Shown here in pieces: positions 7,917-19,369 of a DNA stretch of 64,000 bases (its first letter is position 1; every line of letters begins with the position of its first letter). The translations under genes and the position numbers were made by a program. The DNA is taken from contig NC_088300.1 of the NCBI RefSeq assembly GCF_032854445.1, positions 20,503,608-20,567,607 on the forward strand. The letters run 5' to 3'. The notes beneath the pieces were generated by a model. The model was not told where the DNA came from, ran no database searches, and worked only from the letters and a program-made list of their open reading frames with translations. This stretch comes from Liolophura sinensis (Eukaryota; Mollusca; Polyplacophora; Chitonida; Chitonidae).

Positions 7917-10900
7917 CTCGAGAAGAGGATATTACAAGGTCTTACTTTTAGTTATCTACATGTCTGTCCTTGACAGTGTAAGAGTTGCTTCACTGAATGT
8001 GAATGGGCTCCGAAATGATGTTAAAAAGCACCAAGTTAGAGACTTTGTATTCGAAAATAATATTGACATACTTATCTTACAAGAAACGCATTTTGCCTGT
8101 TATAGTGACACTAAAAAACTCAATATCCTGGTGATTGCAGGTGGACTTATGGTTCGACTCAGAGTTGTGGTGTCGGAATTATTGTTAGATATTCTGTGGA
8201 TTGCACAATTAAGCATGTGCAATACTGTCCTCAGGGTCGATATGTGGCGATATCAGCAGTCATAAATGATACGCCGGTTAAATTAATATGTATATATGCA
8301 CCTAATGCGCCTGTTGATAGGAATGAATTTATTCGGAATATGGACAAACTTATCGCTGGAAGTAGTCCTGTAATTTTAGGTGGTGATTTTAACTTTGTTG
8401 AAAACAATAACCTGGGACACGTATGGAGGTGATCCATTAGCAATTAACTTTGGTAAAATTGAAATGAACTGTTTAAAACATGATTTTTCCCTTTGTGATG
8501 TTTACAGAAAACTGTATCCAAATTGTCAAGTGTATACATGGTGTAGGGGTCAGGGCAGCATCTAGAATCGATAGATTTTATGTATCTACCTCATTAACAA
8601 GACATTGGCTGATTTGTTCCCCTATCCTTTTCAGACCACTCATGTATTTTTATTGATTTGTCTTTTAGAAATGCCTTTGTGTGTGGTCCAAGCTATTGGA
8701 AATGTAATGTGTTTTTGCTGGGGGAAGCAGAATTGTTACATAGTATTGAGAAATTGCACGAGGACATTTTTGGGACTGGGTATATAGTAGATATTATTGA
8801 AAAGTGGCATTATTTCAAAGCCAAAGCCAAACAGATAATTCAAGAATAATCTGGAAAGAAAAAATAAGGTATCAAAGCAAAAGCTAAGGGATTTAAATCA
8901 AGAACTGAACAGTCTGAAATCTGACCCAGTAGGGAACAAAAATGAAATTTCTATACTGATGCCGCTATAAACGACATTCAGGCAGAAGTTAAAAGGGTCT
9001 CAATAATTCGAACTAAGGCTACCCATTTTCTAGACAATGAAAAGCCAACGAGGTACTTTCTACAACGTGAATGTGCGTTCTAAGAAGAAAATGATAAAAT
9101 CTATGAAATGTCATAGATACGAATCATGTATACATGACAAACAAGCAGACCTCTCTAAGTGTGTGTGCAGTTATTATAAGAGTTTGTATTCTTCTCAAGG
9201 GGTTGACACAGATGCCCCAAATAAGTTTTTGTCCTCCTTGCCCTGTTTGAACAGTGCTGATAGGGGTGTCTGTGAAGGAATTATGTCCAAATGATGAATT
9301 ATTTGCTGCCCTTAAAGGTATGTCTAAATATAAGTCACCCAGGCAGTGATGGTTTTGCCATGTGAATTTTATCTTCACTATTGGTCAGTTATTGGAGACA
9401 CATATACCCAGGTTATAAATCAATGCTTCAGCCAGGGCTGCTTGAGCTTAAGCCAGAAGTCAGGTTTGATAACATTGCTGTGTAAAGGTACTGAAAATTC
9501 GAATATGATAAAGAACTGGCGTCCTATCTCTCTGTCAAATGTAGATTACACGATATTGTCTAGAGTCTTATGTAATCGTCTCAAAGTAGTGGTGGCTAGT
9601 GTTGTAGACAAATGCCAGACATCTGGTGTTCCTGGCAGATCAATTTTAGATAACGTGCATCTATTAAGAAGTACATATGACTATGTAGGTCAAAAAGAAT
9701 TGGATGCTTGCTTTATTAGCTTAGACCAAGAAAAAGCATTTGATAGGGTTGAATGGTCTTTCTTATTTAATTGTTTAGAAAAGTATAATTTTGGCCATCA
9801 TTTTGCAGATGGGCGAGGTTATTATATACTGATATAAATAGCTCTGTATTAGTTAATGGTTATGTTACTGAACAGTTTTGCTCTAGAAAGAGGTGTTAGA
9901 CAAGGATGTGCATTATCACCATTACTGTACATACTTACTTTAGAACCCTTTATAAAGGCTGTCAGGCAGTGTGAAAGAATTAGTGGTATACCTATGCCTG
10001 GTAGAAGCAGACAGTCTAAAATTGCTGCACATGCTGACGACGCTACGATTATTGTGTCTGATGAAGAATCAGCTCATCATGTTATTAAATTGGTCCATGA
10101 ATTTGGGAGACCATCAGGGGCTAAACTTAATGTGGCCTAAAAGTGTGGTACTTCCTATTGGTACATGGAAGGTCAGTGACGATACTGTAGCCGGCATTAG
10201 GACTGTCGAAAACATTAAAATATGTGGTGTATATTTTGGTGAAAACCAGGAAGATCTAATCATTGAACGTGTACTCAAGAAAGTAAAAAAAATGTGTCAT
10301 GTTGGGTGACCGGTACCTTACAATGCGGGGCCGGGCTGTTATAATTAACACTGTTGCCTTGTTCTGTTCTGTGGTATATTGGCCAATGTTTTATGTTAAC
10401 ACCAAAATGTATTTTACACTGTACTCAGCATGTCTTTAAGTTCTTTGGAATGGCAAACCAGGTTAAGCCAGAGTTTGTGAGGTCAAGCTTACCGCACTCG
10501 TTAATGCTCCAGCCTTTTATAGGTTTGTGTTGTCTGCCTGGAAAGAATTTTATCATGGTCAACAGTTATCTCCAGCAATGTTTCCCAATAAAATTATATA
10601 TAGTGTCTTTCTGTCCAAGATTTCTGAACCTCCGAGAGTTGTAGCTTCTCAACCAATGTTACCGTGGCCTCTGATTTGGTGCACAGTGTTCAACGGCTTC
10701 CTGGATAACAATCTTATAAATTTTCATTTAAATTAGTTCATAAATATTCTGCCTATCAAGGAGATTCTCTTAAGAAGAAATATATGCACAGATGATTTGT
10801 GTAGCTTTTGTGGTAAATCCGACACCAGGAATCATTTGTTTGTAGAATGCGACGTTACACAACAGGTACTGTTGAATTTTCAAGGCTTTTTTGGATGTAT

Positions 10901-11416
10901 GGAAGCTTTTCCCCTGCTTTTCAGAGAAGGATCTAATACACAAATTGTTTGGTGTTCCGCTATCAAAGGACGAGAATTCAATGTACACATACCTTATAAC
11001 AGTTTGTTTGTTTTGTGTATGGTGCGCTAGAAATGAGGACTGTTTTTCAAGGTAAAAGGAAATCTGTTGCAAGCATAGTTATGTCCTATTAAGTCATGTC
11101 TGAATCACGAGTTTGTCAGACTTCTTCCGTCTCAGTAAAGTCAACTTTCAGGAAAACATGGGCCAGAGGAAACGTTATATGTGCTATTGACAACTCAAAG
11201 CTTAAGTTCTTTCTGTAATGGAATACTTGATCTGTTATAAATACATGTACCATGCATAAATGTAAAAAGACGACAGCCCACATCTACTGTGATAAACACA
11301 TCTATTGTTTTAATTGGGCTGATGTTTTTAATGTCAACTCTGTATTTGTTTATTGGAATAAATTATTTTATGTTCCCAAACAAATATATATATACCCAAA
11401 CTTTCCTTCTGCTTTC
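7917..11416 (+). mobile_element. Tx1-type LINE copy 1, right part (ORF2 and 3' tail)
   Basis: Continuation of the element begun at 240. It contains decayed ORF2 (endonuclease, RT, C-terminal CCHC) and a 3' untranslated region ending CCAAACTTTCCTTCTGCTTTC at 11396-11416. It abuts a 28-nt 5S piece at 11417, mirroring the 109/110 junction. Confidence 0.8.
7960..11030 (+). pseudogene. LINE ORF2: AP-endonuclease and reverse transcriptase, broken
   Basis: Frames are broken by several shifts and stops. The endonuclease begins at 7960 with ASLNVNGLRND and ILILQETHF; about 8196-8430 gives LICIYAPNAP and VILGGDFNF, the standard motifs of LINE endonucleases. RT motifs follow at 9480-9790 (NWRPISLSNVDY, SGVPGRSILDN, SLDQEKAFDRVEW) and 9856-10138 (GVRQGCALSPLLY, HADDATIIV). 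The catalytic box reads HADD instead of F/YADD. A C-terminal CSFCGKSDTRNHLFVEC at 10798-10850 is the CCHC motif of L1/Tx1 proteins. It cannot make an active enzyme as it stands. Confidence 0.88.
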
Positions 11417-11444
11417 GCCTACGGCCATATCACGATGAAAACAC
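11417..11444 (+). rRNA. 28-nt 5S rRNA fragment (5' end only)
   Basis: GCCTACGGCCATATCACG plus ATGAAAACAC matches 110-137 with one change. It is preceded by a LINE tail and followed by sequence of ORF1 of the next LINE copy. It is not functional. It is a second instance of the LINE-tail/5S junction. Confidence 0.85.
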
Positions 11445-11445
11445 A

Positions 11446-11596
11446 TCTTAAGACAATGGGTCAACAGAGAAAAGCGAAACTGGAAAAGACCAACGTCCCT
11501 GAAAGAGATGCTACATTGGCTGATATGGATGACAGTATTTGCACTGTTACGTCCGATGACGTGGTTCGTGATGATCCGGAGGTTTCATTAGTGTAG
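11446..11596 (+). pseudogene. ORF1 C-terminal remnant of LINE copy 2
   Basis: An open segment with QQRKAKLEK then PERDATLADMDDS, matching the QKKRKLEERDALT end of ORF1 in copy 1. It is fused directly to the 5S fragment, so most of ORF1 is gone. Confidence 0.5.
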
Positions 11597-11804
11597 ATGA
11601 CACCAGCACCATCTCAGGACAGTGACAATAAGTTGACTGGAATTTCAAAGCGGAAATCTTTAACTTCCCGTGCAAGAACGTTAAGAAAGGTTATATGGAC
11701 TGACTGGACAAGAATTTGCGTATAACTAATTAAGAACAATGAGTATGTACGGCCTTTCTTCTACTATTTATAGTGCCTGTCCAAGGCTCAATTCGTTTTG
11801 GTTA

Positions 11805-14800
11805 ATTAAATGTAAATGGTTTGCGTAATGCTAACTAGCAAGAGCAAGGTGAAGAATTTTGTATTCAAGAACGATATTGATGTCCTTTCTTTGCAAGAAA
11901 CCCATTTTGCCAATCATAACGACACAAAAAGGTGTAAATATCCGCGGTGATGCACAATGGGCGCTTGGGACAAACAGAAGCTGTTGGGTGTGGATCATTA
12001 TAAGATATATCGTAGACTGTAGCATACGGAAGGTAATTAGGTTCCCGTATGGAGATAATAACACTGCCCTTTACCTTGTGTGCATTTATGCCCCTAGCAG
12101 TTGTAAAGATAGACTTCTCCTCCAGTTTAGACATTTTGGTATGTGGTAGTGAAGTTCTTGTGTTACCCTGATAGGAAATGTTCTTCCTGGTCAAGAAACC
12201 AGACGGGCTAGGCGAATTCACCGATTATATTTGCCAACAATTCTTTAAAATTATGTAATATCATCTAATCTTTTTCATGTGCCGTTCCCTGACCACTCGT
12301 GTAATTACTTTGATGTGCGTGTTTAAGTATGTTATCACCTGGGGTCCATTTTACTGGAAATGTGATGTGCCTGCGCTGTTAGACCCGAAGTTAACTGTTA
12401 AAATTAAGATTATTTATTTATTTCATTGGTGTTTTACTCAAGAATATTTCACTTATACGACGGTGGTCAGCATTATGATGGGTGGAAACCGGGCACAGCC
12501 CGGGGGAAACCCGCGACCATCCGCAGGTTGCTGACAGACGGCCGGAGAGGAAGCCAGCATGAGTTGGACTTGAACTCACAGCGACCGCATTGGTGAGAGA
12601 CTCCTGGGTCATTACGCTGCGCTAGCGCGGTAACCAACTAAGCCACGGAAAATTAAGAATGTATACAATAATCATTTCGCTAATATAGATAATATGAATG
12701 AAAGGAATTTAATTAATAGCTGGGATGAACTTAAATGTGATTGCAAGGATGTTATTCGCACACATTATGGTATTATTTCCTCCAGAAGAATGTGCAAATT
12801 AGCGGATTTGGAGAAAGAACTCAATGAAGAAAACAATAGATGCCCTTCACAAATTAGCCCGTGATGGAGCGGTAATTAGAGTCAAATCGGTGTATTTTGA
12901 TCAGGGTGAAAAGCCCACAAGGTACTTTATTAAGCGGGAGGTCGGCCATCAAAAAAGAAAATGATTAAGAATATTAAATGTCATAAGGAAGGCTCAAACG
13001 TTCATTCAGGGCAAAGTGATATTGCTGGTTGTATCCGTGTGTATTACAAATATTTGTATTCTAAGGAGACAACTGATACCGATTTGCAAGGTACCTTTTT
13101 GTCAGTTGTCACAGAATTGCAGAGATACCTGTCAGGGTATACTAACTGAGGATGAAGTGTATTTTGCTTTAAAACATACATGTATGTCTAAATACCGTTC
13201 TCCTGGTAGTGACGGCCTTCTAGCGGAATTCTATATTCAGTTTTGTCCCATCTTTGGTGAAGCGTATACATACGTCGTCAGTTGTTGCTTTCGTTCAGGA
13301 TTACTCTCCTCATCTCAGATATCTAGTTTGATAACCTCCTTTGTAAAAATCCTTACAATCCAGACAATATTAAAATTGGAGACCAATCAACGTGGATTAC
13401 AAAATTGCCTCTGTGTAACCTCCGTTAAGTCCGTTACTGACACAACAGTCCCACAAAACTAAACTTCCTGGAAGGAGTATTTTCGATAATTTGCATCTGT
13501 TAAGAAATATTTAAGATTGTGTTGAACAAAAGGACCTTGAGGTCTGTTTTATTAATTTGGATCAGGAAAAGGCATTTTACACTGAACTGGTCGTTTTTGT
13601 TTAGATGACTTTTGTAAAACTGATGTATACAAATGTAACTAGCCGTGTTATTGTTAATGGTCACATGACAGAATCATTTAGCTTATCTCGTGGTGTCCGA
13701 CAGGCAGTGCCCTTTCGCCGCTACTTTACATATTGTCATTGGAGCCATTCATTGCAGCAGTTTGAACAATAGCTTAATTAGAGGCGCGGGAATGCCAGAA
13801 ACGGACAGACAGGCAAAGCTTTCTGCTTTTGCAGATGATACACCTGCCATTGTTTCTGAGGAGAATTCGGTCCTGCACCTGATTATGGTGGCTGATATGT
13901 ATGGTAAAGCATGGGGAAAAAAACTAAGTCTTTCGAAAAATGCCGCTCTCCCCATTGGGTAGTGGGTTGAAACAGTGTTTCCTGATGTTGGTTTTATGTT
14001 ATGGTTACTACTCAGTGTGTATGTCTACATAGTAAATGTGTTACTCAGTGTACCCAAATGTAACAACAAACCCGATTCTTTGAAAAGAACTGTCGTATAC
14101 TATACCTTCGTGCTGGCGGACTAATGTACAACACATAGATTGTAAAAAAAATGCTTTAACTGTCAGACATATTTTGAAGTTTATTTCTTGGTTCGCGGCC
14201 AATTGGACTTACTTTCGCCATTTATTGGATAGGGCTGTCTTTGCGGAATGTTAGGCCAGAGTTTGGCAGGCCTAACATACCTCACTTTCAATATGCACGA
14301 CCATTTTATCAGTTCGTCATGACAGCATGGAAAGAGTTTTACCAGGGACAAACATTACTTGTGCTACCATATACCATTAAGTTCATTTACACTCAGCTCA
14401 TTAAAAGTGTTGTAGAGGTTCCAAGAGTTGTAATGAAGCGCATTCAGTTAGACTGACCTGTTATTTCGAAGACAGTTTTTTGCCCATTTCTGTTTCATAA
14501 CTTGCTAAATTTCTATTTCAAGATGTTTCATGATATATTGCCTGTTCAGGAAAGGGTATTACCGTAATATCGCCACGAATGTCTCATGTGTTTTCTGTCA
14601 GGACTCAAAAACGCAGATACATCTGTTTGTTAAATGCCGCATGGTGCAGTAAGTATTTAATGAATTTCTTCGTGTTTTGGCTTTGTATGAAATTTTATAC
14701 CGCGCTTAAATGAAGAGAGCCTATTCAATAAGATTTTGACAATGTAGGTGAAAATGTCCGAACTGTATGTTTGCATGTTATACTGTTTTCCCTGTGGTGT

Positions 14801-14860
14801 GCTCGCAATGGTGTGGTGTATCAAAACAAATTAATAGATGTTAACTATGTTGTATGGACT
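11805..14860 (+). pseudogene. ORF2 of LINE copy 2, broken
   Basis: Endonuclease start recognisable as LNVNGLRN, then KNFVFKNDIDVLSLQETHFAN at about 11850-11920, and VCIYAPSS near 12079. RT remnants are SKYRSPGSDGLLAEFY (about 13190), LDQEKAF (about 13560), and SAFADDTPAIVSEE (13822-13863), which keeps FADD. The C-terminal part shows CVFCQDSKTQIHLFVKC-like sequence near 14590-14640. Many stops and shifts, plus a SINE at 12410-12648, disable it. Confidence 0.8.
12410..12648 (-). mobile_element. tRNA-headed SINE inside LINE copy 2, with target duplication
   Basis: On the minus strand it reads from CCGTGGCTTAGTTGGTTACC (box A) through a TTCAAGTCC box B and the conserved centre to AAATAAATA. It is flanked by AAAATTAAGA at 12400-12409 and 12649-12658, a 10-bp target duplication. 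ORF2 codons resume on the far side. Confidence 0.9.
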
Positions 14861-14865
14861 AATAT

Positions 14866-14868
<3 letters not shown>

Positions 14869-14958
<90 letters not shown>
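14869..14958. repeat. (AT)n microsatellite
   Basis: An uninterrupted AT run of about 90 bp in the 3' part of LINE copy 2. It generates a spurious Tyr-Ile reading frame. Confidence 0.97.
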
Positions 14959-14963
<5 letters not shown>

Positions 14964-15166
14964 GGAAGTATGCAGAAGTTTCAACAGGTTACTGAGTCAA
15001 ACTGAGTATATATTTTATCCGCCATAATACTGCTCATAGTATTGAATAAGGCTAAATATATATATATGATGGGGAAGTATGCAGAAGTTTCAACAGGTTA
15101 CTGAGTCAAACTGAGTATATATTTTATCCGCCATAATACTGCTCATAGTATTGAATAAGGCTAAAT
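14958..15166 (+). repeat. Direct tandem duplication, 100-bp units, 109-bp period
   Basis: The segment beginning TGATGGGGAAGTATGCAGAA and ending AAGGCTAAAT occurs at 14958-15057 and 15067-15166 without a difference that I can see, joined by a short (AT) run. It is probably slippage or unequal exchange at the AT microsatellite. Confidence 0.93.
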
Positions 15167-15442
15167 GGATGTACATCGTGACTTGTGAATAAATTATTTT
15201 ATTATCAAAAAAAATGACTATTGCTGTTGTTATTTTTAAAACCGTTTGTGATTTTGCAATAATATATATCCAAACTTTCCTCCTGCTTTCACCAAAGCAT
15301 AGAAGCATAGAAGCGGAGACCGAGTAGTTGTAATCGCGTATCAAGGAGTACAAAACAATCTGCCAGGATCGACACGCAGAGGTCAGCCATTAACAGGTGC
15401 GTTGAAAGATAGTGTCCAACACTAGGCCTAACTTAGCTACCT

Positions 15443-15963
15443 CAAGTCAATAGCCCTGGATGACAACGCTCGTAGGGCCTCGTAGTAATGGCTGGGTTCC
15501 CTTTAGCCTGGCAGGATGAATTGTGAAATTTCGGAAAACAGTCGATTACTACCGTACGTCACCCATCCATCCTTTAGAATGGTTAGGGTCATAGGGCACG
15601 TGACTGTTAAAATCCCGAGAAGTCGATCATTCCGAAAGGTAAATATCCATAAATATTTATTAAAGTCCGCCTCTCCTCTTTTTCATTTACGAAATAGCTG
15701 CCATCTACACGGCTTCATTTGTGGGAGGTCAGGCATGTCAAAACAACGCATGTCAAAACATCAGCCTTCACATGACGACAAATGGACTTCATAAGCAACA
15801 TAACTGAAGGGAGGGATAGTTTCGTATCCAGGTGCCTGGAAGCGCATGCGCGCCGTGTAGATGGCGGCCTTTGACTGTTTTCCGAAATTTCACAATTCAT
15901 CCTACCGGGCTAAAGGGCACCCAGCTATGGGGACGTACGTTGTCATCCAGGGCTACAAGTCAA
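15443..15963. mobile_element. hAT-like MITE with 8-bp target duplication
   Basis: Terminal inverted repeats TAGCCCTGGATGACAACG... at 15451-15543 and its inverse at 15873-15955, about 85 bp each, joined by about 330 bp without coding potential. The flanks are identical 8-mers CAAGTCAA at 15443-15450 and 15956-15963. An 8-bp duplication is the signature of hAT-type (or P-type) transposases. The left arm has roughly ten extra bases near 15474-15485. Confidence 0.9.
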
Positions 15964-16778
15964 CAACATTTTAGTTTTACGCGCACGTAGGGTAAGACTC
16001 AACAAGCGTTTTCGTAAAATACTTGGCCTAATGTAAGTTGTTTTATATTTTCGTCATGGTTCGTGAAATATTACCTAATAATATGCTCTTGGAGTTCCCC
16101 ATCATGCAAAAAATCGCGCTTCAGCATGAGTATCCTGATGATAGTGGCGTTTGTCAGAATATGTGTATAGCTGTATTTGACTATCTTTGTCTCTATTTTA
16201 CATAGCACAACAACCATCACATCATTGTCAAATTAATCATGCCAAGTTTTTTGGTTTATGTGGGTCACATTTCTTCAGCTGTTTAATGGTATTAAATACG
16301 AGTGTTGTTTTACATGATAGTTTATACACGTGTGAGTCAATGTCAATGATTGGTGTTCATTCTGTTTTACGTTACACCAAGGCATTTAGTTTTGCATTCT
16401 GATAGGGTTATCACTTCAAATACATGGAGTTGACATGCGGTTATCTCTTTTTATCCTTGCTATAGTTTTGCCTTTGAGTTTACAGTTGGTGACTTGGCTT
16501 GACTACCTGGTATGTTTACCTTGCTGGATCAAGATCATGACACAGTCTGGCTGTCTTCCAATATATCTGAAAGGAGGCCCAAGAAGAAGGAGGTCAACAG
16601 CTGGGCATTCAAGAAGATAACAAAATTGATTATTAAGCGTTTTGCGTTATCAGTTTTTCACCATTTTCAACCAGAAGGTTCACTGTATTGTCAAAATTAT
16701 GTCTGTCTGTCTGTCTATTACCAGAATATCTTGAGAACCGTTTCCGGTATAATATAATTTGGTGAACTTGTTCAAGGC
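15964..16778. other. Intergenic, no gene recognised
   Basis: About 800 bp of AT-rich sequence with only short open frames. A (TGTC)n-like stretch lies near 16702-16718. I see nothing else. Confidence 0.6.
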
Positions 16779-17052
16779 GGGGCCTCCTTGGCTCAGTCGG
16801 TTAGCGCGCTAGTGCAGCGTAATGACCCAGGAGTCTCTCACCAATGCGGTCGCTTTTAGTTCAAGTCCAGCTCACGCTTGCTTCCTCTCCGGCAGTACAT
16901 GGGAAGGTCTGTCAACAACCTACGGATGGTCGTGGGTTTCCCCCGAGCACTGCCCTGTTTGTTCCCACCGTAATGCTGACCGCCGTCGTATAAGTGAAAT
17001 ATTCTTGAGTACGGCGTAAAACACCAATCCAAAAAATAAATAAATAAATAAA
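16779..17052 (+). mobile_element. tRNA-headed SINE, near full length
   Basis: Head GGGGCCTCCTTGGCTCAGTC (box A), box B GTTCAAGTCC, centre with CAACCTACGGATGGTCGTGG, tail GGCGTAAAACACCAATCC and (AAAT)n. It is the same family as the copy starting at 17410. Confidence 0.9.
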
Positions 17053-17397
17053 CTCTATCCTCAAGTTCAGTTATATAGTTCATTTATATTTTTATTAATA
17101 TTAATACATATGAGTAAACAATGGACATATAAACTGGTGTGAGAAAATTGTATGAATTACATTATTTGCCCTAAAAATTCTCCCAAATCTATTCATTATA
17201 TTTTCCTTAGTTTCCCTTGCAGATCAACAGTACAAGTTACTATGGTAACCAGTGATTCCTGTGATAATCCACAGGAAACTACATCGCTGGAAGGCAGTTA
17301 CCCGATGCGGATGAGGTTAAAATGGTTGATTATCTAAACAGAACGGGTAAATACAATATCGTTCCGTGATCGGACGCGCGTGCCTAGGACCATGCCC

Positions 17398-17693
17398 TCT
17401 ACCCCAACGGGGGGCCTCCGTGGCTCAGTCGGTTAAAGCGCTAGCGCAGCGTAATGACCCAGGAGTCTCTCACCAATGCGGTCGCTGTGAGTTCAAGTCC
17501 AGCTCATGCTGGCTTCCTCTCCGGCCGTACGTGAGAAGGTTTGCCAGCAACCTGCGGATGGTCGTGGGTTTCCGCCGGGCTCTGCCCGGTTTCCACCCAC
17601 CATAATGCTGGCCGCCGTCGTATAAGTGAAATATTCTTGAGTACGGCGTAAAACACCAATCAAAAAAAAAAAAAAAAAAAATCTACCCCAACG
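17398..17693 (+). mobile_element. Full-length SINE with perfect 12-bp target duplication
   Basis: SINE 17410-17681 runs from GGGGGCCTCCGTGGCTCAGT through box B GAGTTCAAGTCC to GGCGTAAAACACCAATC and a poly(A) of about 19. TCTACCCCAACG flanks it at 17398-17409 and 17682-17693. The intact head, A tail and perfect duplication suggest a young insertion and make it the best reference copy here. Confidence 0.95.
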
Positions 17694-18433
17694 AGTAACA
17701 ATTCATTTGTTGTCCCTCCTGTTGCAAATCTTTTCAAGCGAGGCCTATTTCCATCTACCTAGTACACCGTTCTTTTCAGGGTTAATACCAGTCCTGTTGC
17801 AAATCTTTCCGCTCCTTCAAGCGAGCCATATTTCCAGCTACCGCGTGCATCTTCTTTTCAGGGCTAGAACCAGTCCTTAAGTCCGAAAAGTGTTTTCAAC
17901 TGTGAAAGTGTGAAGTTAACTGACTTCCGAGAGAAAAAGAATGTTCTAACAAAGCTATCTTAGATGCTATCAGAAAGTCATTACGAGGTGAAGCTGCTAG
18001 GGTTTGACATTAGTCAAATTAGTCAAGTTACATTTAGTCAGGTGGTTAGTGGTGAGAGAATACAATTCAATAAGTTAACAAAAGGCACCTCTGGGTGAAA
18101 GACAAAGGCTTAGAACTACATTCTTGACAGGGTTACTAAATGAAAGCTTCAAGGCTGCTATATAATTTTAATTCGGACATCTCGTATAATGATCTGTTAC
18201 GTCAAGTTCGAGCAGTGAAGAAAATATGCTGAATGCAGGCCATTTAAAACCGGGTAAATCGAAAAGGGTCCAACAAACTTCAATAGAAATTAGTGGTAAT
18301 GAAAACAGAGCTCAGTTAAAATCGATCATGGAACGCTTGGAAGACAATGAGAACAAGTCTGAAGAAACCGTTCCCACGGTTTGTCCCAAATACTCGAACG
18401 TCTGGACTTAATCAACGAACAACGACCTCCCCT

Positions 18434-18910
18434 ACCGGGCGGATTGGGAGTCGTTCTGCTGCGTGCCCGGATACCACAACGCTCAGTAGGAAGTCAAATG
18501 AGCCCAGTATAATTGTTAATGGTAAACACTACAAGTGTCTATTAGACACTGTTTCAGTGGTCACTACTGTTTCATATTGTTTTTATATTAACCATTTGAA
18601 AGATGTTTGAAGAGTTTACATTACATATCTGTGGAGTGGAAGGAGATAGCCTTCCTTACCACGGGTATGTAGAAGTCTTGCTAGGGGTTCCAGGTGGAAG
18701 GAGAAGTATTGTAGCACCTGTGCTCGTGGTTCCAGATACCGCCCATAACAACCATGTTCCGATGATTGTCTTGACAAATGTCATTAAGTTGTATGTAGAT
18801 GAGGTAAGCAGCCAAAGTGTTGGAGACTGGATGCCTGGTAGGTATTGTTCGGGCCACAAGCTGTCGACCAGTCTGTATTCAGTCCGATCAACAAGTGTGT
18901 GTCATGGGGT
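18434..18910 (+). pseudogene. Retroviral-type aspartic protease remnant
   Basis: VNGKHYKCLLDTVSVVTTVS carries the protease motif with DTV in place of DTG. A following frame (HICGVEGDSLPYHGYVEV, VVPDTAHNNHVPMIVLTNVI) fits the flap and C-terminal part of gypsy proteases. The active-site change and frame breaks make it inactive. Confidence 0.7.
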
Positions 18911-19369
18911 TTGTTAGGACCCTCTAAGGGTATCCCAACCAGTTATAGCAGAATGAGATAATGTAGGGTTAAACACCAGTTTACCTGTCAGTCCACAGCT
19001 TGTGGAGTATGCGCCAGATGGGGGTACAGCCACTGTAACCATACGAATTTGTAATGTTTCTGCTAAGCCCATCATTATTTCGCCAAAAAGTAAGCTGTGT
19101 GCCATTCAGGCTGTTTCATTTGTGTCCCCCAAGGGCTCGTCGTTGTCGGGTCCTAAACCTAAACAACAGCATGAGCAGACTGAGATAGAATCTGATTTAG
19201 GTGACAAACTTACACCGGCACAAACGTGTTAAGGTAAAATCACTGTTAAATCGTTGGTCTGGAGTCTTTTCCCAGAATTCCTTGGATTGAGGTCGCACAT
19301 CAACGGTGACCCACGAAATCAACTTTCATGACGAGACGCCTTTCAAAGAACCTCATAGGAGGATTCTGC

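Larger units (their letters stand above)
11445..15290 (+). mobile_element. Tx1-type LINE copy 2, decayed, with nested SINE
   Basis: Same family and direction as copy 1. It starts inside the C-terminal part of ORF1, contains a heavily decayed ORF2, is split by a SINE at 12410-12648, and ends CCAAACTTTCCTCCTGCTTTC at 15270-15290. After 15290 no 5S sequence follows. The 3' untranslated part holds an (AT)n run and a 109-bp tandem duplication. Confidence 0.8.

Noticed and set aside
14771..14995. Open frame with a long Tyr-Ile run
   Set aside because: Translation of the (AT)n microsatellite inside a decayed LINE.
16779..16870. tRNA gene
   Set aside because: Box A and box B are present, but the sequence continues as the SINE body and no cloverleaf acceptor stem closes. 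The same holds for the other SINE heads.
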